A program made the position numbers and the translations under genes. From NCBI RefSeq assembly GCF_003966155.1, contig NZ_RXNS01000002.1, positions 186,001 through 250,000 on the forward strand: 64,000 nt of DNA, written 5' to 3'. Positions 29,690 to 38,731 of the stretch are shown piece by piece; the first letter of the stretch is position 1, and each line of letters opens with the position of its first letter. Under the pieces are notes generated by a model. It saw only the letters and a list, made by a program, of their open reading frames with translations, had not been told where the DNA came from and searched no databases. The stretch comes from Halomonas nitroreducens. GTDB taxonomy: Bacteria; Pseudomonadota; Gammaproteobacteria; Pseudomonadales; Halomonadaceae.

Positions 29690-30325
29690 ATGAACGCCCA
29701 GAAACGCTACGAGATCTTCGCGCGCCTGCGCGCGCACAACCCCGAGCCGACCACCGAGCTCCACTGGACGACCCCCTTCGAGCTGCTCGCCGCCGTGCTG
29801 CTCTCGGCCCAGGCCACCGACGTGGGGGTGAACAAGGCCACCGCCCGGCTGTTTCCGGTCGCCAACACACCGGCTGCGATCCTCGCGCTCGGCCTGGACG
29901 GCCTCAAGGAACACATCAAGACAATCGGCCTGTACAACACCAAGGCCGAGAACCTGATGAAAACCTGCCGCATCCTCGAGGAGCAGCACGGTGGCGAGGT
30001 GCCGAGGACTCGCAAGGCCCTGGAGGCGCTGCCTGGGGTCGGTCGCAAGACGGCCAACGTCATCCTCAACACCGCCTTCGGCGAGCCGACCATCGCCGTG
30101 GACACCCATATCTTCCGGGTCGCCAATCGCACTGGCCTGGCCAAGGGCAAGGATGTGGTCGAGGTGGAGCGGAAACTGATACGCCACGTGCCCCGGGAAT
30201 TTCGCCAGGATGCCCATCACTGGCTGATCCTCCACGGCCGCTACACCTGCCTGGCGCGCAAGCCGCGCTGTGGCAGCTGCGTCATCGAGGATCTCTGCGA
30301 GTACCCGAACAAGGTCGACATCTAG
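29690..30325 (+). CDS. nth: Endonuclease III
   Basis: A 211-residue base-excision repair glycosylase/AP lyase for oxidised pyrimidines. The helix-hairpin-helix LEALPGVGRKTANVIL holds the catalytic Lys, AVDTHIFRV holds the catalytic Asp, and the C-terminal [4Fe-4S] loop reads CLARKPRCGSCVIEDLC. Length equals E. coli Nth. The rsx-nth linkage is conserved in many gammaproteobacteria. Confidence 0.97.
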   Translation: MNAQKRYEIFARLRAHNPEPTTELHWTTPFELLAAVLLSAQATDVGVNKATARLFPVANTPAAILALGLDGLKEHIKTIGLYNTKAENLMKTCRILEEQHGGEVPRTRKALEALPGVGRKTANVILNTAFGEPTIAVDTHIFRVANRTGLAKGKDVVEVERKLIRHVPREFRQDAHHWLILHGRYTCLARKPRCGSCVIEDLCEYPNKVDI

Positions 30326-30373
30326 GGCGGGCTGGACGAGGATGCAGAAAGCTCCCGCATCCGAGGTGACTGC

Positions 30374-31123
30374 ATGGCCCTGCTGGAAACCCTGCTGCTT
30401 CCCCCCACCCTCAATGCCCTGCTGATCCTGGTCGGCGGCCTGCTATGGCGCCGACACCAGCTGCTCGGCGGCCTGGCGGTGGTACTGGGCCTCGGCGGCC
30501 TGCTGCTGCTGGCCACCCCCGTGGCGAGCCATGCGTTGCGCCAGGACCTCGAGCCGCCGGCGCTCCAGGTGGCCGGGGACCTGAGTGGCGCCGAGGCCAT
30601 CGTGATCCTCGGCGGCGGACGGGACTATGACGCGCCGGAGTTCGGCTGGGGCGATGCGCCGTCCAATGCCAGCTGGCGCCGACTCGCCTACGGTGCCTAC
30701 CTGCATCGCCAGACGGACCTGCCGATCCTGGTCAGCGGCGGCCGCCGCCACGACGAGCCCAGCGCCGAGGCGAGCCTGATGGACGCGGCCCTGGAGGAGG
30801 TCTTTGCGGTGCCGGTCCGCTGGTACGAGGGCCGCAGCCGCACCACCGCCGAGAACGCCCGCTACAGCGCCGAGCTGCTTGGCGACGAGGACATTCGGCG
30901 CATCGCCCTGGTCTCCCAGGCCTGGCACCTGCCCCGAGCGACGGCGGCCTTCGAGCGAGCCGGCCTGGAGGTCGTCCCCGCTCCCACCGAATTCGCCAGC
31001 CCGCCACCCGCCGGGCTCGCCGCCTGGCGGCCCAGCGCCTATCACCTTCACCAGAGCAGCCGCGCCCTGCATGAATGGCTGGGGCGCACGGCTCGGCGGC
31101 TGAAGGACCGGCTGCCCCGCTAG
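30374..31123 (+). CDS. YdcF/ElyC-family (DUF218) membrane protein
   Basis: A 249-residue protein with two N-terminal TM helices (about 8-27 and 32-50) and a DUF218 domain: VILGGGRDY, LPILVSGGRRHDEPSAEA, EGRSRTTAENA, and VSQAWHLPRATAAFERAG. ElyC in E. coli affects peptidoglycan precursor and lipid-carrier metabolism; YdcF binds SAM. Which role applies here is unknown. GAGGTG lies before the ATG. Confidence 0.85.
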   Translation: MALLETLLLPPTLNALLILVGGLLWRRHQLLGGLAVVLGLGGLLLLATPVASHALRQDLEPPALQVAGDLSGAEAIVILGGGRDYDAPEFGWGDAPSNASWRRLAYGAYLHRQTDLPILVSGGRRHDEPSAEASLMDAALEEVFAVPVRWYEGRSRTTAENARYSAELLGDEDIRRIALVSQAWHLPRATAAFERAGLEVVPAPTEFASPPPAGLAAWRPSAYHLHQSSRALHEWLGRTARRLKDRLPR

Positions 31124-31137
31124 TCGCCGCCAGCCAG

Positions 31138-31296
31138 GGAAGCGCTGATTGATGTCGCGAGCGATGAGAGGCTGGTCGCCGCCGGAACGGAAACACCGGA
31201 ATTTACACGGCAGTAAATGAGGATGTTGACCGGGCTGGCGCTCCAGTACCGCCGGCGGCCAGGATATCGAGCGCAGCCATCAATCAGTGGTTTCCT
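31138..31296. repeat. Palindromic intergenic repeat, copy A
   Basis: About 159 bp between the convergent ydcF-like and GST genes. The ends are inverted repeats (CTGATTGATG near 31145 and CATCAATCAG near 31279), with GCGAGCGA / TCGAGCGC inside them and a central hairpin TTTAC-ACGGCA-GTAAA at 31203-31218. It aligns over its whole length with copy B at 39069-39228. The last four codons and stop of the GST gene lie in its right end. Confidence 0.85.
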
Positions 31297-31967
31297 AGGG
31301 AGAACTCCCCGCCCCGCTCGATCGCCCGCCGATAGGCCGGCCGCTCGCGGCAGCGGGCCAGGAAGTCGCGCAGATTGGGGGCCTCGTCGAGCCCCCCGCG
31401 CCCCTCGAGGGCCAGCACCGGGAAACTCATCTGGATATCGGCCGCCGAGAAGGCCTCGCCGGCGAACCAGGCCGAACGCCCGAGTTCGGCCTCCCACAGC
31501 GCCATCAGGTTGCGCAGCTGGGGGGCCAGGAAGCTGCGCTCCACCCCCTTGGCGAACTGTTGTCCCAGCGGGCGCACCAGGGCCGGGACCGGCGGTTTCG
31601 ACAGGCGCGAGAAAACCAGTCGCATCACCAGGGGCGGCATCGCCGATCCCTCGGCGTGGTGCAGCCAGAACCGATAGCGCTCCCGCTCGTCCGTGCCGGG
31701 CGCCGGCGACAGCGTGCCCTGGGCGTCGAGACGCTCGAGGAGATACTCGAGAATGGCCCCCGACTCAGCGATCGCGCGGCCGTCGCGCCCCTCGTCGGTG
31801 ATCACCGGCGACTTGCCCAGGGGATGCACGGCCTTCAGTGCCTCAGGGGCCAGCAGGGTCTCGGGGTCGCGCCGATAGGTGACCAGCTCGTAGTCGGCAC
31901 CCAGCTCCTCCAACAGCCAGAGCACGCGCTGGGAGCGTGAATTCTCCAGGTGGTGCACACGGATCAT
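31284..31967 (-). CDS. Glutathione S-transferase family protein
   Basis: A 227-residue cytosolic GST. The N-terminal thioredoxin-like domain starts MIRVHHLENSRSQRVLWLLEELG and includes the glutathione-binding cis-Pro/Ser region (LGKSPVITDEG and AIAESGAILEYL). The C-terminal domain is all-helical. Similar to the class containing yeast Gtt1. A longer frame reaches 32141, but the ATG at 31967 has a perfect AAGGAGG seven bases upstream. Its 3' end lies inside palindromic repeat copy A, which supplies the stop codon. Confidence 0.88.
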   Translation of the reverse strand: MIRVHHLENSRSQRVLWLLEELGADYELVTYRRDPETLLAPEALKAVHPLGKSPVITDEGRDGRAIAESGAILEYLLERLDAQGTLSPAPGTDERERYRFWLHHAEGSAMPPLVMRLVFSRLSKPPVPALVRPLGQQFAKGVERSFLAPQLRNLMALWEAELGRSAWFAGEAFSAADIQMSFPVLALEGRGGLDEAPNLRDFLARCRERPAYRRAIERGGEFSLGNH

Positions 31968-32092
31968 GATCGACCTCCTTGACGATGGAACCGCCAGTCT
32001 ACCGGCTTGGGCCAAGGTCGTCTTTGCTCGTCCGGGGGCGGTCACTAGACTTAGCGCAACAACGTATAACAAGCCTTCACGAGGAGAGCGCC

Positions 32093-32464
32093 ATGGCCAA
32101 GGTGCTGGTGGTGGACGACGAGCCCAACATCGTCCTGTCACTCGAATTCCTGATGCAGCAGGCCGGCTTCGAGGTGACCACCGCCGGCGACGGCGAGGCT
32201 GCGCTGGCTTGCATCGCCACCGACACTCCCGATCTGGTGCTGCTGGACATCAGCCTGCCGGGCATCAGCGGCTTCGATGTGCTCGAGCGCCTGCGCGCCG
32301 ACCCGGCGCTGGCCCGGCTGCCGATCATCATGCTGACCGCCCACGGCCGCGAGGTGGAACGCGAGAAGGGGCTGGCCCTGGGCGCCGATGATTATGTCAC
32401 CAAGCCCTTCTCGACCCAGGCCCTGGTCGAGAAGGTCAAGGCGCTGCTCGACGAGACCCACTGA
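32093..32464 (+). CDS. Single-domain response regulator (CheY-like)
   Basis: A 123-residue receiver with acidic pocket DDE (8-10), phosphoacceptor Asp52 (VLLDISLPG), Thr82 (LTAHG) and Lys104 (TKPF). There is no output domain. Start has GAGGAG upstream; a TATAAC -10-like hexamer lies at 32065-32070. Its stop shares one base with the next start, so it is coupled to the sensor-exonuclease. The natural partner is the symporter-histidine kinase at 34741, which has no receiver of its own. Confidence 0.9.
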   Translation: MAKVLVVDDEPNIVLSLEFLMQQAGFEVTTAGDGEAALACIATDTPDLVLLDISLPGISGFDVLERLRADPALARLPIIMLTAHGREVEREKGLALGADDYVTKPFSTQALVEKVKALLDETH

Positions 32465-34542
32465 TGGCCCGACGCAATCCCGGTATCCCCCGCCGCCAGA
32501 CCCTGGTCGGGCTGTGGCTGCTGCTCAGCGGCATCAGCCTGCTGGGCGGAGCCATCTTCGCCCTCTGGCTCGATGGCCTCTTCCAGCCCCAGGGGCTGGC
32601 TCGCTGGGTGCTGTGGCTGGGCTGTTTTTCCGGCGGCGGTACCATCTTCCTGGTCGGTCTGCTGCTGGAGCGCCAGCTGTTCGCTCCCCTGCGCCACCTG
32701 CAGGTGCAACTGGCCCGCATGGTGGCCAACCCCGATGCCCGGGACGACTACCCGCCCGAAGGCTGGCTGCGGGGCCTGGGGCCCGACCTGGTGCGCATTC
32801 GCGAGGCCTGGCGCAGCGACCGTGGGCGCCTCGCCACCGCCCATGCCGAGGGCGCGCGCAGCGCCGCGCGCATCCGCCAGGAACTCGAGGCGCTGCTTCA
32901 GGTCCTCGACACGCCCCTGCTGCTGTGCGACCGCCACCGCCGGTTGCTGCTCTACAATCAGGCCGCCGAGAGCCTGTTCGAGAACCAGCCGGGGCTGGGG
33001 CTGGGCAAGCGCCTGGAGGCACTGCTGCCGGTGGCCAGCCTGCATGATGCCCTGGGGCAGCTGCCCGGGGATGGCAGCCCCCGGGAGGTGCTGGTGCCCT
33101 GCGGCGAACGCTGGCTGCGCGCGGGCCTGCGCCGGGTCCCCGGCAGCGAGGGTGAGACCCTGCTGACGCTTGCCGACACCACCGCCGCCTGGTCCAGCGA
33201 GCTGGGCGCGCGGGCGGAACTCGCCGAGCTGCTGCCCGTGCTGCGTCGACACGGCGCCAGCCTCAGCACCGCCGCCGATGCCCTGGGCCAGTTGCCCCGA
33301 CCGGTCGCCGACGCCGACTCCGACGCTCTGCGCCGACGCCTGGAGGCAGTGATCGACGAGGAAGGACAGGCTCTGGCCGAGCGCCTCGCCCGCCTGGGGG
33401 AAGTGGTCGACGACATGCAGCGCCATGGCGAGCGGCTGGCTCCGCTGTGGTCCAACGACCTCTGGCAGGCCCTCGCCGAGCGCCTCCCCGACACGGGGCC
33501 GCGCATCACGCCGGTGGGCATGCCCGCCTGGCTGAAGGGTGATGCCCCGACCCTGCTGGTGGTGCTATCCACGCTGCTGGAGCACCTCGCCGAGCACACC
33601 GACCAGGCGACTTTCGATGCGGAGGTATGCCTGGGCAACCGCCGGGTCTACCTGGACCTGCGCTGGCGAGGCGCGCCACTGCCCGAGCAGCGCCTCGACG
33701 CCTGGCGCCGCGAGCGACTGGAAGGCCTGCCGATGACCCCGACAGTGAGCGAAGTGCTCCGCCAGCATGCCAGCGATGCCTGGAGCCTGGCCGATCCGGA
33801 CGGTGAACACGCCCGGTTGCGCCTGCCGCTGCCCGCGCTGGAGCGAGTCGGGGCGCCCCGGCCGCGCACGCCGCCACGCCCCGAGTTCCACGACTTCGGC
33901 ATCGCCGAGCTGCCGGCGCCGGATGCCGAACTCGCCGCCTGCCCGCTACGCGCCCTGGAGATTGTCGCCTTCGACACCGAGACCACCGGGCTGGAGCTGC
34001 GCGGCGGTGACCGGGTGATCAGCATCGGCGCCTGCCGCATCGTCAACGCCCGGCTGCTGGCCAGCGAGACCTTCGATATCCGCGTCGACCCGGGCCGGGC
34101 CATTCCCCCGGCCAGCACCGCCATCCACGGCCTGACCGACGAGGACGTGGCCGGCGCGCCGCCCCCCGCCGTGGCCCTGCCACGCTTCCGCGACTATATC
34201 GGCGAGGCGGTCATCCTGGCCCACAACGCGGCCTTCGACCTGTTGGCCATCCAGCCCCCCGATGGCGGCGTGACCTTCGACATGCCGGTGCTCGATACCC
34301 TGCTGATCTCCCGGGCACTGGATGCCGGCCTCGACGGGCACGACCTCGACTCCCTGGCCGGGCGCTACGACCTCAGCTTCCCGCCGGGCAGCCGCCATAC
34401 TGCCCTGGGCGATGCCCGGGTCACCGCCGAGCTGTGGCTGGCCCTGCTACCACGGCTCGAGGCCCGGGGCATCGACACCCTGGAGGCGCTGCTGGCCCTG
34501 CAGGCCAGCGCCTTCGACCGGGAGGACGCCAGCGCCTCATGA
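32464..34542 (+). CDS. Membrane sensor-like protein with C-terminal DnaQ-type 3'-5' exonuclease
   Basis: A 692-residue fusion. Two TM helices (about 15-36 and 45-68) are followed by a coiled coil, a PAS-like domain (about 130-215: LLLCDRHRRLLLYNQAAESLF), a region resembling a degenerate histidine-kinase core (about 240-460; the N-box position reads TLLEHLAEHT without Asn, and no phosphorylatable H-box is evident), and from about residue 498 a DEDDh exonuclease with Exo I FDTETTGL, Exo II HNAAFDLL and Exo III HTALGDAR. It sits between a receiver-only gene and a symporter-kinase. DnaQ-like proteins near symporter-kinases occur in other gammaproteobacteria. Substrate unknown; a nucleotide signal or RNA/DNA ends are possible. 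Confidence 0.85.
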   Translation: MARRNPGIPRRQTLVGLWLLLSGISLLGGAIFALWLDGLFQPQGLARWVLWLGCFSGGGTIFLVGLLLERQLFAPLRHLQVQLARMVANPDARDDYPPEGWLRGLGPDLVRIREAWRSDRGRLATAHAEGARSAARIRQELEALLQVLDTPLLLCDRHRRLLLYNQAAESLFENQPGLGLGKRLEALLPVASLHDALGQLPGDGSPREVLVPCGERWLRAGLRRVPGSEGETLLTLADTTAAWSSELGARAELAELLPVLRRHGASLSTAADALGQLPRPVADADSDALRRRLEAVIDEEGQALAERLARLGEVVDDMQRHGERLAPLWSNDLWQALAERLPDTGPRITPVGMPAWLKGDAPTLLVVLSTLLEHLAEHTDQATFDAEVCLGNRRVYLDLRWRGAPLPEQRLDAWRRERLEGLPMTPTVSEVLRQHASDAWSLADPDGEHARLRLPLPALERVGAPRPRTPPRPEFHDFGIAELPAPDAELAACPLRALEIVAFDTETTGLELRGGDRVISIGACRIVNARLLASETFDIRVDPGRAIPPASTAIHGLTDEDVAGAPPPAVALPRFRDYIGEAVILAHNAAFDLLAIQPPDGGVTFDMPVLDTLLISRALDAGLDGHDLDSLAGRYDLSFPPGSRHTALGDARVTAELWLALLPRLEARGIDTLEALLALQASAFDREDASAS

Positions 34543-34733
34543 TCACGCCGCGCCGCAAGGAACGTCTCATCGCCCTGGTCGTGCTGGCCACGGCCCTGTT
34601 CACCCCGCCGCTGCTGCTGGTGGCCGATCGCGCCGGCGGCAGCCCGTCCTGGCTGCCGGCCTACCTCTTCGTCGCCTGGGCGCTGGTGATCGGCCTGATG
34701 GCCTGGCTGATGGAAGGCGGACGCGGGGAGTGA
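34539..34733 (+). CDS. Small two-helix membrane protein upstream of symporter-kinase
   Basis: A 64-residue protein with a basic N-terminus (MITPRRKER), TM1 (LIALVVLATALFTPPLLLV) and TM2 (LPAYLFVAWALVIGLMAWLM). It overlaps the exonuclease stop by 4 nt and ends 7 nt before the symporter-kinase. Small two-helix proteins commonly precede sodium:solute symporters and are thought to act as accessory subunits; that role is inferred from position. Confidence 0.75.
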   Translation: MITPRRKERLIALVVLATALFTPPLLLVADRAGGSPSWLPAYLFVAWALVIGLMAWLMEGGRGE

Positions 34734-34740
34734 CGGGGCC

Positions 34741-37506
34741 ATGAGAGACGAACTGACGGTGCTGACGATCGCCTTCGGCTACCTGGCGCTGCTCTTCGTC
34801 ATCGCCGCCTGGGGCGACCGGCGCGCCGAACAGGGCCGCTCGCTGATCGGCTCGCCCACCGTCTATGCACTGTCCATCGCCGTCTACTGCACCGCCTGGA
34901 CCTTCTACGGCAGCGTCGGCCGCGCCGCCCAGACCGGCCCCAGCTTCCTGCTCATCTACCTCGGCCCGACGCTCGCCATGCTGCTGGCCCCCTTCGTGAT
35001 CCGCAAGATGGTGAGGATCGCCACGGCCCAGCGCATCACCTCCATCGCCGATTTCATCAGCGCCCGCTATGGCAAGAGCGCCGGGCTGGGCGCCCTGGTG
35101 GCGCTGATCGCGCTGCTCGGCATCACCCCTTACATCGCCCTGCAGCTCAAGGCCATCACCCTGAGCTACGCCATGCTGGTCGACTACCCCCAGGAAGCCG
35201 CCCGACGCCTCGACGAGGCGAGCTTTCTGGCCGACAAGTCGTTCTGGGTCGCCCTGGTGCTGGCGGTCTTCATCATCCTCTTCGGCACCCGGCACCTGGA
35301 CGCCAGCGAACGCCACGAGGGCATGGTCGCCGCCATCGCCTTCGAGTCGTTGGTCAAGCTGGCCGCCTTCCTGGCGGTGGGCATCTTCACGGTCTTCGTG
35401 CTCTACCAGGGGCCCGCCGACCTGTTCGCCCGGGCGGCTGCCACCCCGGCCCTCGAGCAGGCCCTGAGCCTGGCGGCGGTGCCGGGTGGCTCGCTCGGCT
35501 GGGTCGGCATGCTGGTGCTCGCCTTCCTGGCCTTCCTGACCCTGCCCCGGCAGTTCCAGGTGCTGGTGGTGGAGAACGTCGACGAGCGGCATATCCAGCG
35601 CGCCGCCTGGCTCTTTCCCCTCTACCTGCTGGTGATCAATCTCTTCGTGATCCCCATCGCCCTGGCCGGGCTGCTGGGCGACGCCGGCAGTGATCCGGAC
35701 AGCTTCGTGTTGACCCTGCCCCTGGCCGCGGGCGGCGAGGGCCTGCCGGTGCTGGTGTTCATCGGCGGCCTGTCGGCGGCGACCGGCATGATGATCGTCG
35801 AGACCATCGCCCTGTCCACCATGGTCAGCAACCAGCTGGTGATGCCGCTGCTGCTGCGCTCGAAGCGCCTGCCGCAAAGCAGCCGAGGGGCGCTGGCCGG
35901 CTGGGTGCTGGGCATCCGCCGGGTGGCGATCTTCGGGATCCTGCTGCTGGGCTACAGCTACCACGCGCTGATCGGCGATGCCTACAGCCTGGTCACCATC
36001 GGCCTGGTGTCCTTCGCCGCGGCCGCCCAGTTCGCCCCGGCGCTGCTGATCGGCATGTACTGGCGAGGCGCCAACCGGCTCGGCGCCGGGCTGGGCATGA
36101 GCGCGGGCTTCCTGGTCTGGGCCTGGACCCTGCTGATCCCGGGGTTCGCCCAGTCCGGCTGGCTGGATGCCGGCTTCCTGTCCCAGGGGCCCTTCGGGCT
36201 CGGCTGGTTGCGTCCCTATGCGCTGTTCGGGCTCGAAGGCTGGGACATCTATACCCACTCGCTACTGTGGAGCCTCACCGCCAACGTGGGCCTGCTGGTG
36301 GGCGTCTCGCTGTTCGCCCGGCAATCCCCCCTCGAGCAGACCCAGGCCGCGCTGTTTACCGAGGCCCTGCATCCCCGCCTCGACCAGGCCTCGTTGTGGC
36401 AGGGCCAGACCCTGCGCGGAGACCTGCGAGCCCTCCTCGACCGCTACCTGGGGGCCGCCGCCACGGCCCGGGTGTTTGCCGACAGCGGCGCCGAGGACGA
36501 CGACCAGTCAGCCCCCCCCGCCCTGGTCGCCCGGGCGGAGCAGGCGCTGGCGGGCGCCCTCGGCAATGCCTCGGCCCGGGTGCTGATCGGCTCGGTGGTG
36601 CGCGGCGAGGCCCTGGATCTCGAAGCGATCCTCAGTATCCTCGATACCACCTCCGAGACCCTGGAGATGAACCGCCGGCTGGAGCAGAAGTCCCGTGAGC
36701 TCGAGCGCATCGGTCGCGAGCTGCGCGACGCCAACGAGCGGCTGCGCGAGCTGGACCGGCTCAAGGATGAGTTCGTGGCCATGGTCAGCCACGAACTGCG
36801 CACGCCCCTGACCTCGATCCGCGCCTTCGCCGAGATCCTGCGCGACAACCGCGAGCTGCCCGACGACAAGCGGGAACATTTCCTCGACGTGGTGGTGCGG
36901 GAAAGCCAGCGCCTGTCACGGCTGATCGAGGAGATCCTCGACCTGGCACGCCTCGAGAGCGGCCGTCTGACCCTGCATCCGCAGCGACTGGACCTCGCCG
37001 ATCTGACCCGCCACAGCCTCGAGGCGATCCAGCAGCCCCAGGAGGAGCGCGGCGTCAGCCTCGAGGTGGCCATCGAGGTCGAGGCCGCGCCGGTGATCGG
37101 CGACCCGGACCGCCTCGAGCAGGTGATCATCAACCTGCTCGACAACGCCGGCAAGTTCGCCGCCGACGAGGCGCCCCGGGTGCGCCTGCAGCTGGCCCGC
37201 CACAAGCGGGGCTTCCGGCTCGCCGTGGAGGACAACGGCCCCGGCATCGCCGAGAGCGAGCGCGAGCGGGTCTTCGAGAAGTTCCACCAGATCCAGCGCG
37301 AGGACGACGGCACCGTGCGCGGCCGGCCGCGGGGCAGCGGGCTCGGCCTACCGATCAGTCGGGGCATCGTCGCCCACCTGGGGGGCCGGCTGTGGGTGGA
37401 GGCCGCGCCGATCCTGGGCGGCGCCTGCCTGGTGATGGAGCTGCCGGAAGCCCCCGAGGAAAGCCCTAGGACGACGCCTGCGCCCGCCGTACCAGCCGGC
37501 GAATGA
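34741..37506 (+). CDS. Sodium:solute symporter-histidine kinase fusion (CbrA/CrbS type)
   Basis: A 921-residue sensor. The N-terminal ~560 residues are a 13-helix SSS-family symporter. A linker at about 590-640 (ARAEQALAGALGNASARVLI) fits the STAC element found between such transporters and kinases. Next come a coiled coil and a kinase core with His684 (VSHELRTPLTSIRAF), N-box NLLDNAGKFA, and G-boxes VEDNGPGI and GSGLGLPI. There is no C-terminal receiver. Related CbrA and CrbS proteins sense histidine or acetate and control carbon use. The substrate here is unknown. The tail overlaps the opposite-strand DUF294 gene by 41 bp. Confidence 0.92.
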   Translation: MRDELTVLTIAFGYLALLFVIAAWGDRRAEQGRSLIGSPTVYALSIAVYCTAWTFYGSVGRAAQTGPSFLLIYLGPTLAMLLAPFVIRKMVRIATAQRITSIADFISARYGKSAGLGALVALIALLGITPYIALQLKAITLSYAMLVDYPQEAARRLDEASFLADKSFWVALVLAVFIILFGTRHLDASERHEGMVAAIAFESLVKLAAFLAVGIFTVFVLYQGPADLFARAAATPALEQALSLAAVPGGSLGWVGMLVLAFLAFLTLPRQFQVLVVENVDERHIQRAAWLFPLYLLVINLFVIPIALAGLLGDAGSDPDSFVLTLPLAAGGEGLPVLVFIGGLSAATGMMIVETIALSTMVSNQLVMPLLLRSKRLPQSSRGALAGWVLGIRRVAIFGILLLGYSYHALIGDAYSLVTIGLVSFAAAAQFAPALLIGMYWRGANRLGAGLGMSAGFLVWAWTLLIPGFAQSGWLDAGFLSQGPFGLGWLRPYALFGLEGWDIYTHSLLWSLTANVGLLVGVSLFARQSPLEQTQAALFTEALHPRLDQASLWQGQTLRGDLRALLDRYLGAAATARVFADSGAEDDDQSAPPALVARAEQALAGALGNASARVLIGSVVRGEALDLEAILSILDTTSETLEMNRRLEQKSRELERIGRELRDANERLRELDRLKDEFVAMVSHELRTPLTSIRAFAEILRDNRELPDDKREHFLDVVVRESQRLSRLIEEILDLARLESGRLTLHPQRLDLADLTRHSLEAIQQPQEERGVSLEVAIEVEAAPVIGDPDRLEQVIINLLDNAGKFAADEAPRVRLQLARHKRGFRLAVEDNGPGIAESERERVFEKFHQIQREDDGTVRGRPRGSGLGLPISRGIVAHLGGRLWVEAAPILGGACLVMELPEAPEESPRTTPAPAVPAGE

Positions 37507-38596
37507 CGCCGAGGTCGTGACGCAGCATCAGCCGCTGGTCCTCACCGAGGCCATCGAGCCCCACCCAGCCGTCCACCGCACGGCCCTCGCGGCGCGCCCC
37601 GCGCTGGGCCGCCAACAGCAGCGCCTGGAGACGCTCCATGGAGCGCATCAGCTCGGCGGCCTCGGCGGCCGCGAGCGCGCCCCCGGCCACCAGGGCGGCG
37701 AGGCGATCACGTGTCGCCACGGCCCGCAGGCCATGGCGCAGCGCCAGCAGCCGTACGGCCCCGACAAGCGGCACCAGCCCACCGTGCTTGAGATCCACGG
37801 CACCGTCGTGGGGCGCCTCCTTCCCGCCGCCGGCCAGCCGCCCGAAGCGGTCCAGGGCCACCGGCGACTCGTCGAGCAGCGCGGCCATCTCGTCGAGGAA
37901 CAGCGAGGCCGCCGGCACGTGCCGGGCGACACTGTCGGCCAGCGCCTCGGCCAGCGTGGATGTCCCGTAGACCGGGTGGAAGTCGAGCAGGATATTGGCC
38001 TGCTGTACTCGCTTGACCCGGCGCTCGGCGGTCCAGAGGGCGAGCTGGGCATCCCACTCCCGCAGGCGCTTGCGCCACATCGGCCAGCGGGCCATCACAT
38101 GCCCCGGGCACAGCGGGATACCCGCGGCATCGAGCCGCGCAGTGAAGCGCTCGCTCAGGGACTGGAAATAGCCATCGATCTCGCCATGCCGGGCATCCGA
38201 ATAGTCGGCGATCAGCATGGCATTGTCCTGGTCGGGGCCCAGCAGGCTCTCGTGGCGCGCCGCCGAGCCCAGGGTCAGGACGCAGAACGCCACCGGGGGA
38301 TCTCCCCAGCCCTGGCCGCGCATCTCGTTGAGGGCGAGCTCGATGGCACGGCGGTAGAGACCATCGTTGTGATCGCTGAGCAGCTGGGCGATCCGCCAGG
38401 CCGGCAGCTCCAGCCGGGACAGGGCATCCACCAGCTCGATCTGCCAGGCAAAGGACGCGGCCAGCGTGGGCTCGGGCCCCAGCCGGGCGAGGGATTCGCG
38501 CAACGGGACCAGCAACTCGGTCAGGCGGTCATCGAGCGGCCCCTCCTGGCCGGCAAGCAGGGCCCGCCAGGGGGAGGCACGGTGGAGCAGCTGCAT
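37466..38596 (-). CDS. DUF294-type nucleotidyltransferase
   Basis: A 376-residue protein with a GlnD-like nucleotidyltransferase core: VLTLGSAARHESLLGPDQDNAML (Gly-Ser and the metal-binding Asp pair) at about residues 107-129, then a helical DUF294 C-terminal domain. The cyclic-nucleotide-binding and CBS domains that often precede this core are missing, so it is a short form. It converges on the symporter-kinase with overlapping 3' ends. DUF294 proteins often sit beside SSS transporters and DnaQ-like exonucleases, suggesting a shared pathway; the modified target is not known. Confidence 0.85.
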   Translation of the reverse strand: MQLLHRASPWRALLAGQEGPLDDRLTELLVPLRESLARLGPEPTLAASFAWQIELVDALSRLELPAWRIAQLLSDHNDGLYRRAIELALNEMRGQGWGDPPVAFCVLTLGSAARHESLLGPDQDNAMLIADYSDARHGEIDGYFQSLSERFTARLDAAGIPLCPGHVMARWPMWRKRLREWDAQLALWTAERRVKRVQQANILLDFHPVYGTSTLAEALADSVARHVPAASLFLDEMAALLDESPVALDRFGRLAGGGKEAPHDGAVDLKHGGLVPLVGAVRLLALRHGLRAVATRDRLAALVAGGALAAAEAAELMRSMERLQALLLAAQRGARREGRAVDGWVGLDGLGEDQRLMLRHDLGVIRRLVRRAQASS

Positions 38597-38679
38597 GGGG
38601 ACTCCGGCAGGCGTTCCGCTTCAGGGTAGCAGCCTCGTCGGTCGGCGCCCCTGTCCGGGAAGGTCGCCGCCAACGAGAA

Positions 38680-38700
38680 ACGGCGCCTCGCGGGCGCCGT
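38680..38700 (-). terminator. Intrinsic terminator after the hlyU-like gene
   Basis: Perfect 8-bp stem ACGGCGCC/GGCGCCGT with a 5-nt loop. On the minus strand it is followed by TTCTCGTT. Confidence 0.65.
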
Positions 38701-38731
38701 CGATCGATCTGGTCGGGTCTGGCCGAGCGTG

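Noticed and set aside
31138..31296. Insertion sequence or transposon end
   Set aside because: Inverted ends are present, but there is no transposase and no clear target duplication; treated as a palindromic repeat family instead.
32464..34542. DNA polymerase III epsilon subunit (dnaQ)
   Set aside because: The exonuclease domain fits, but the TM helices, PAS-like and kinase-like parts rule out the replicative proofreading subunit.
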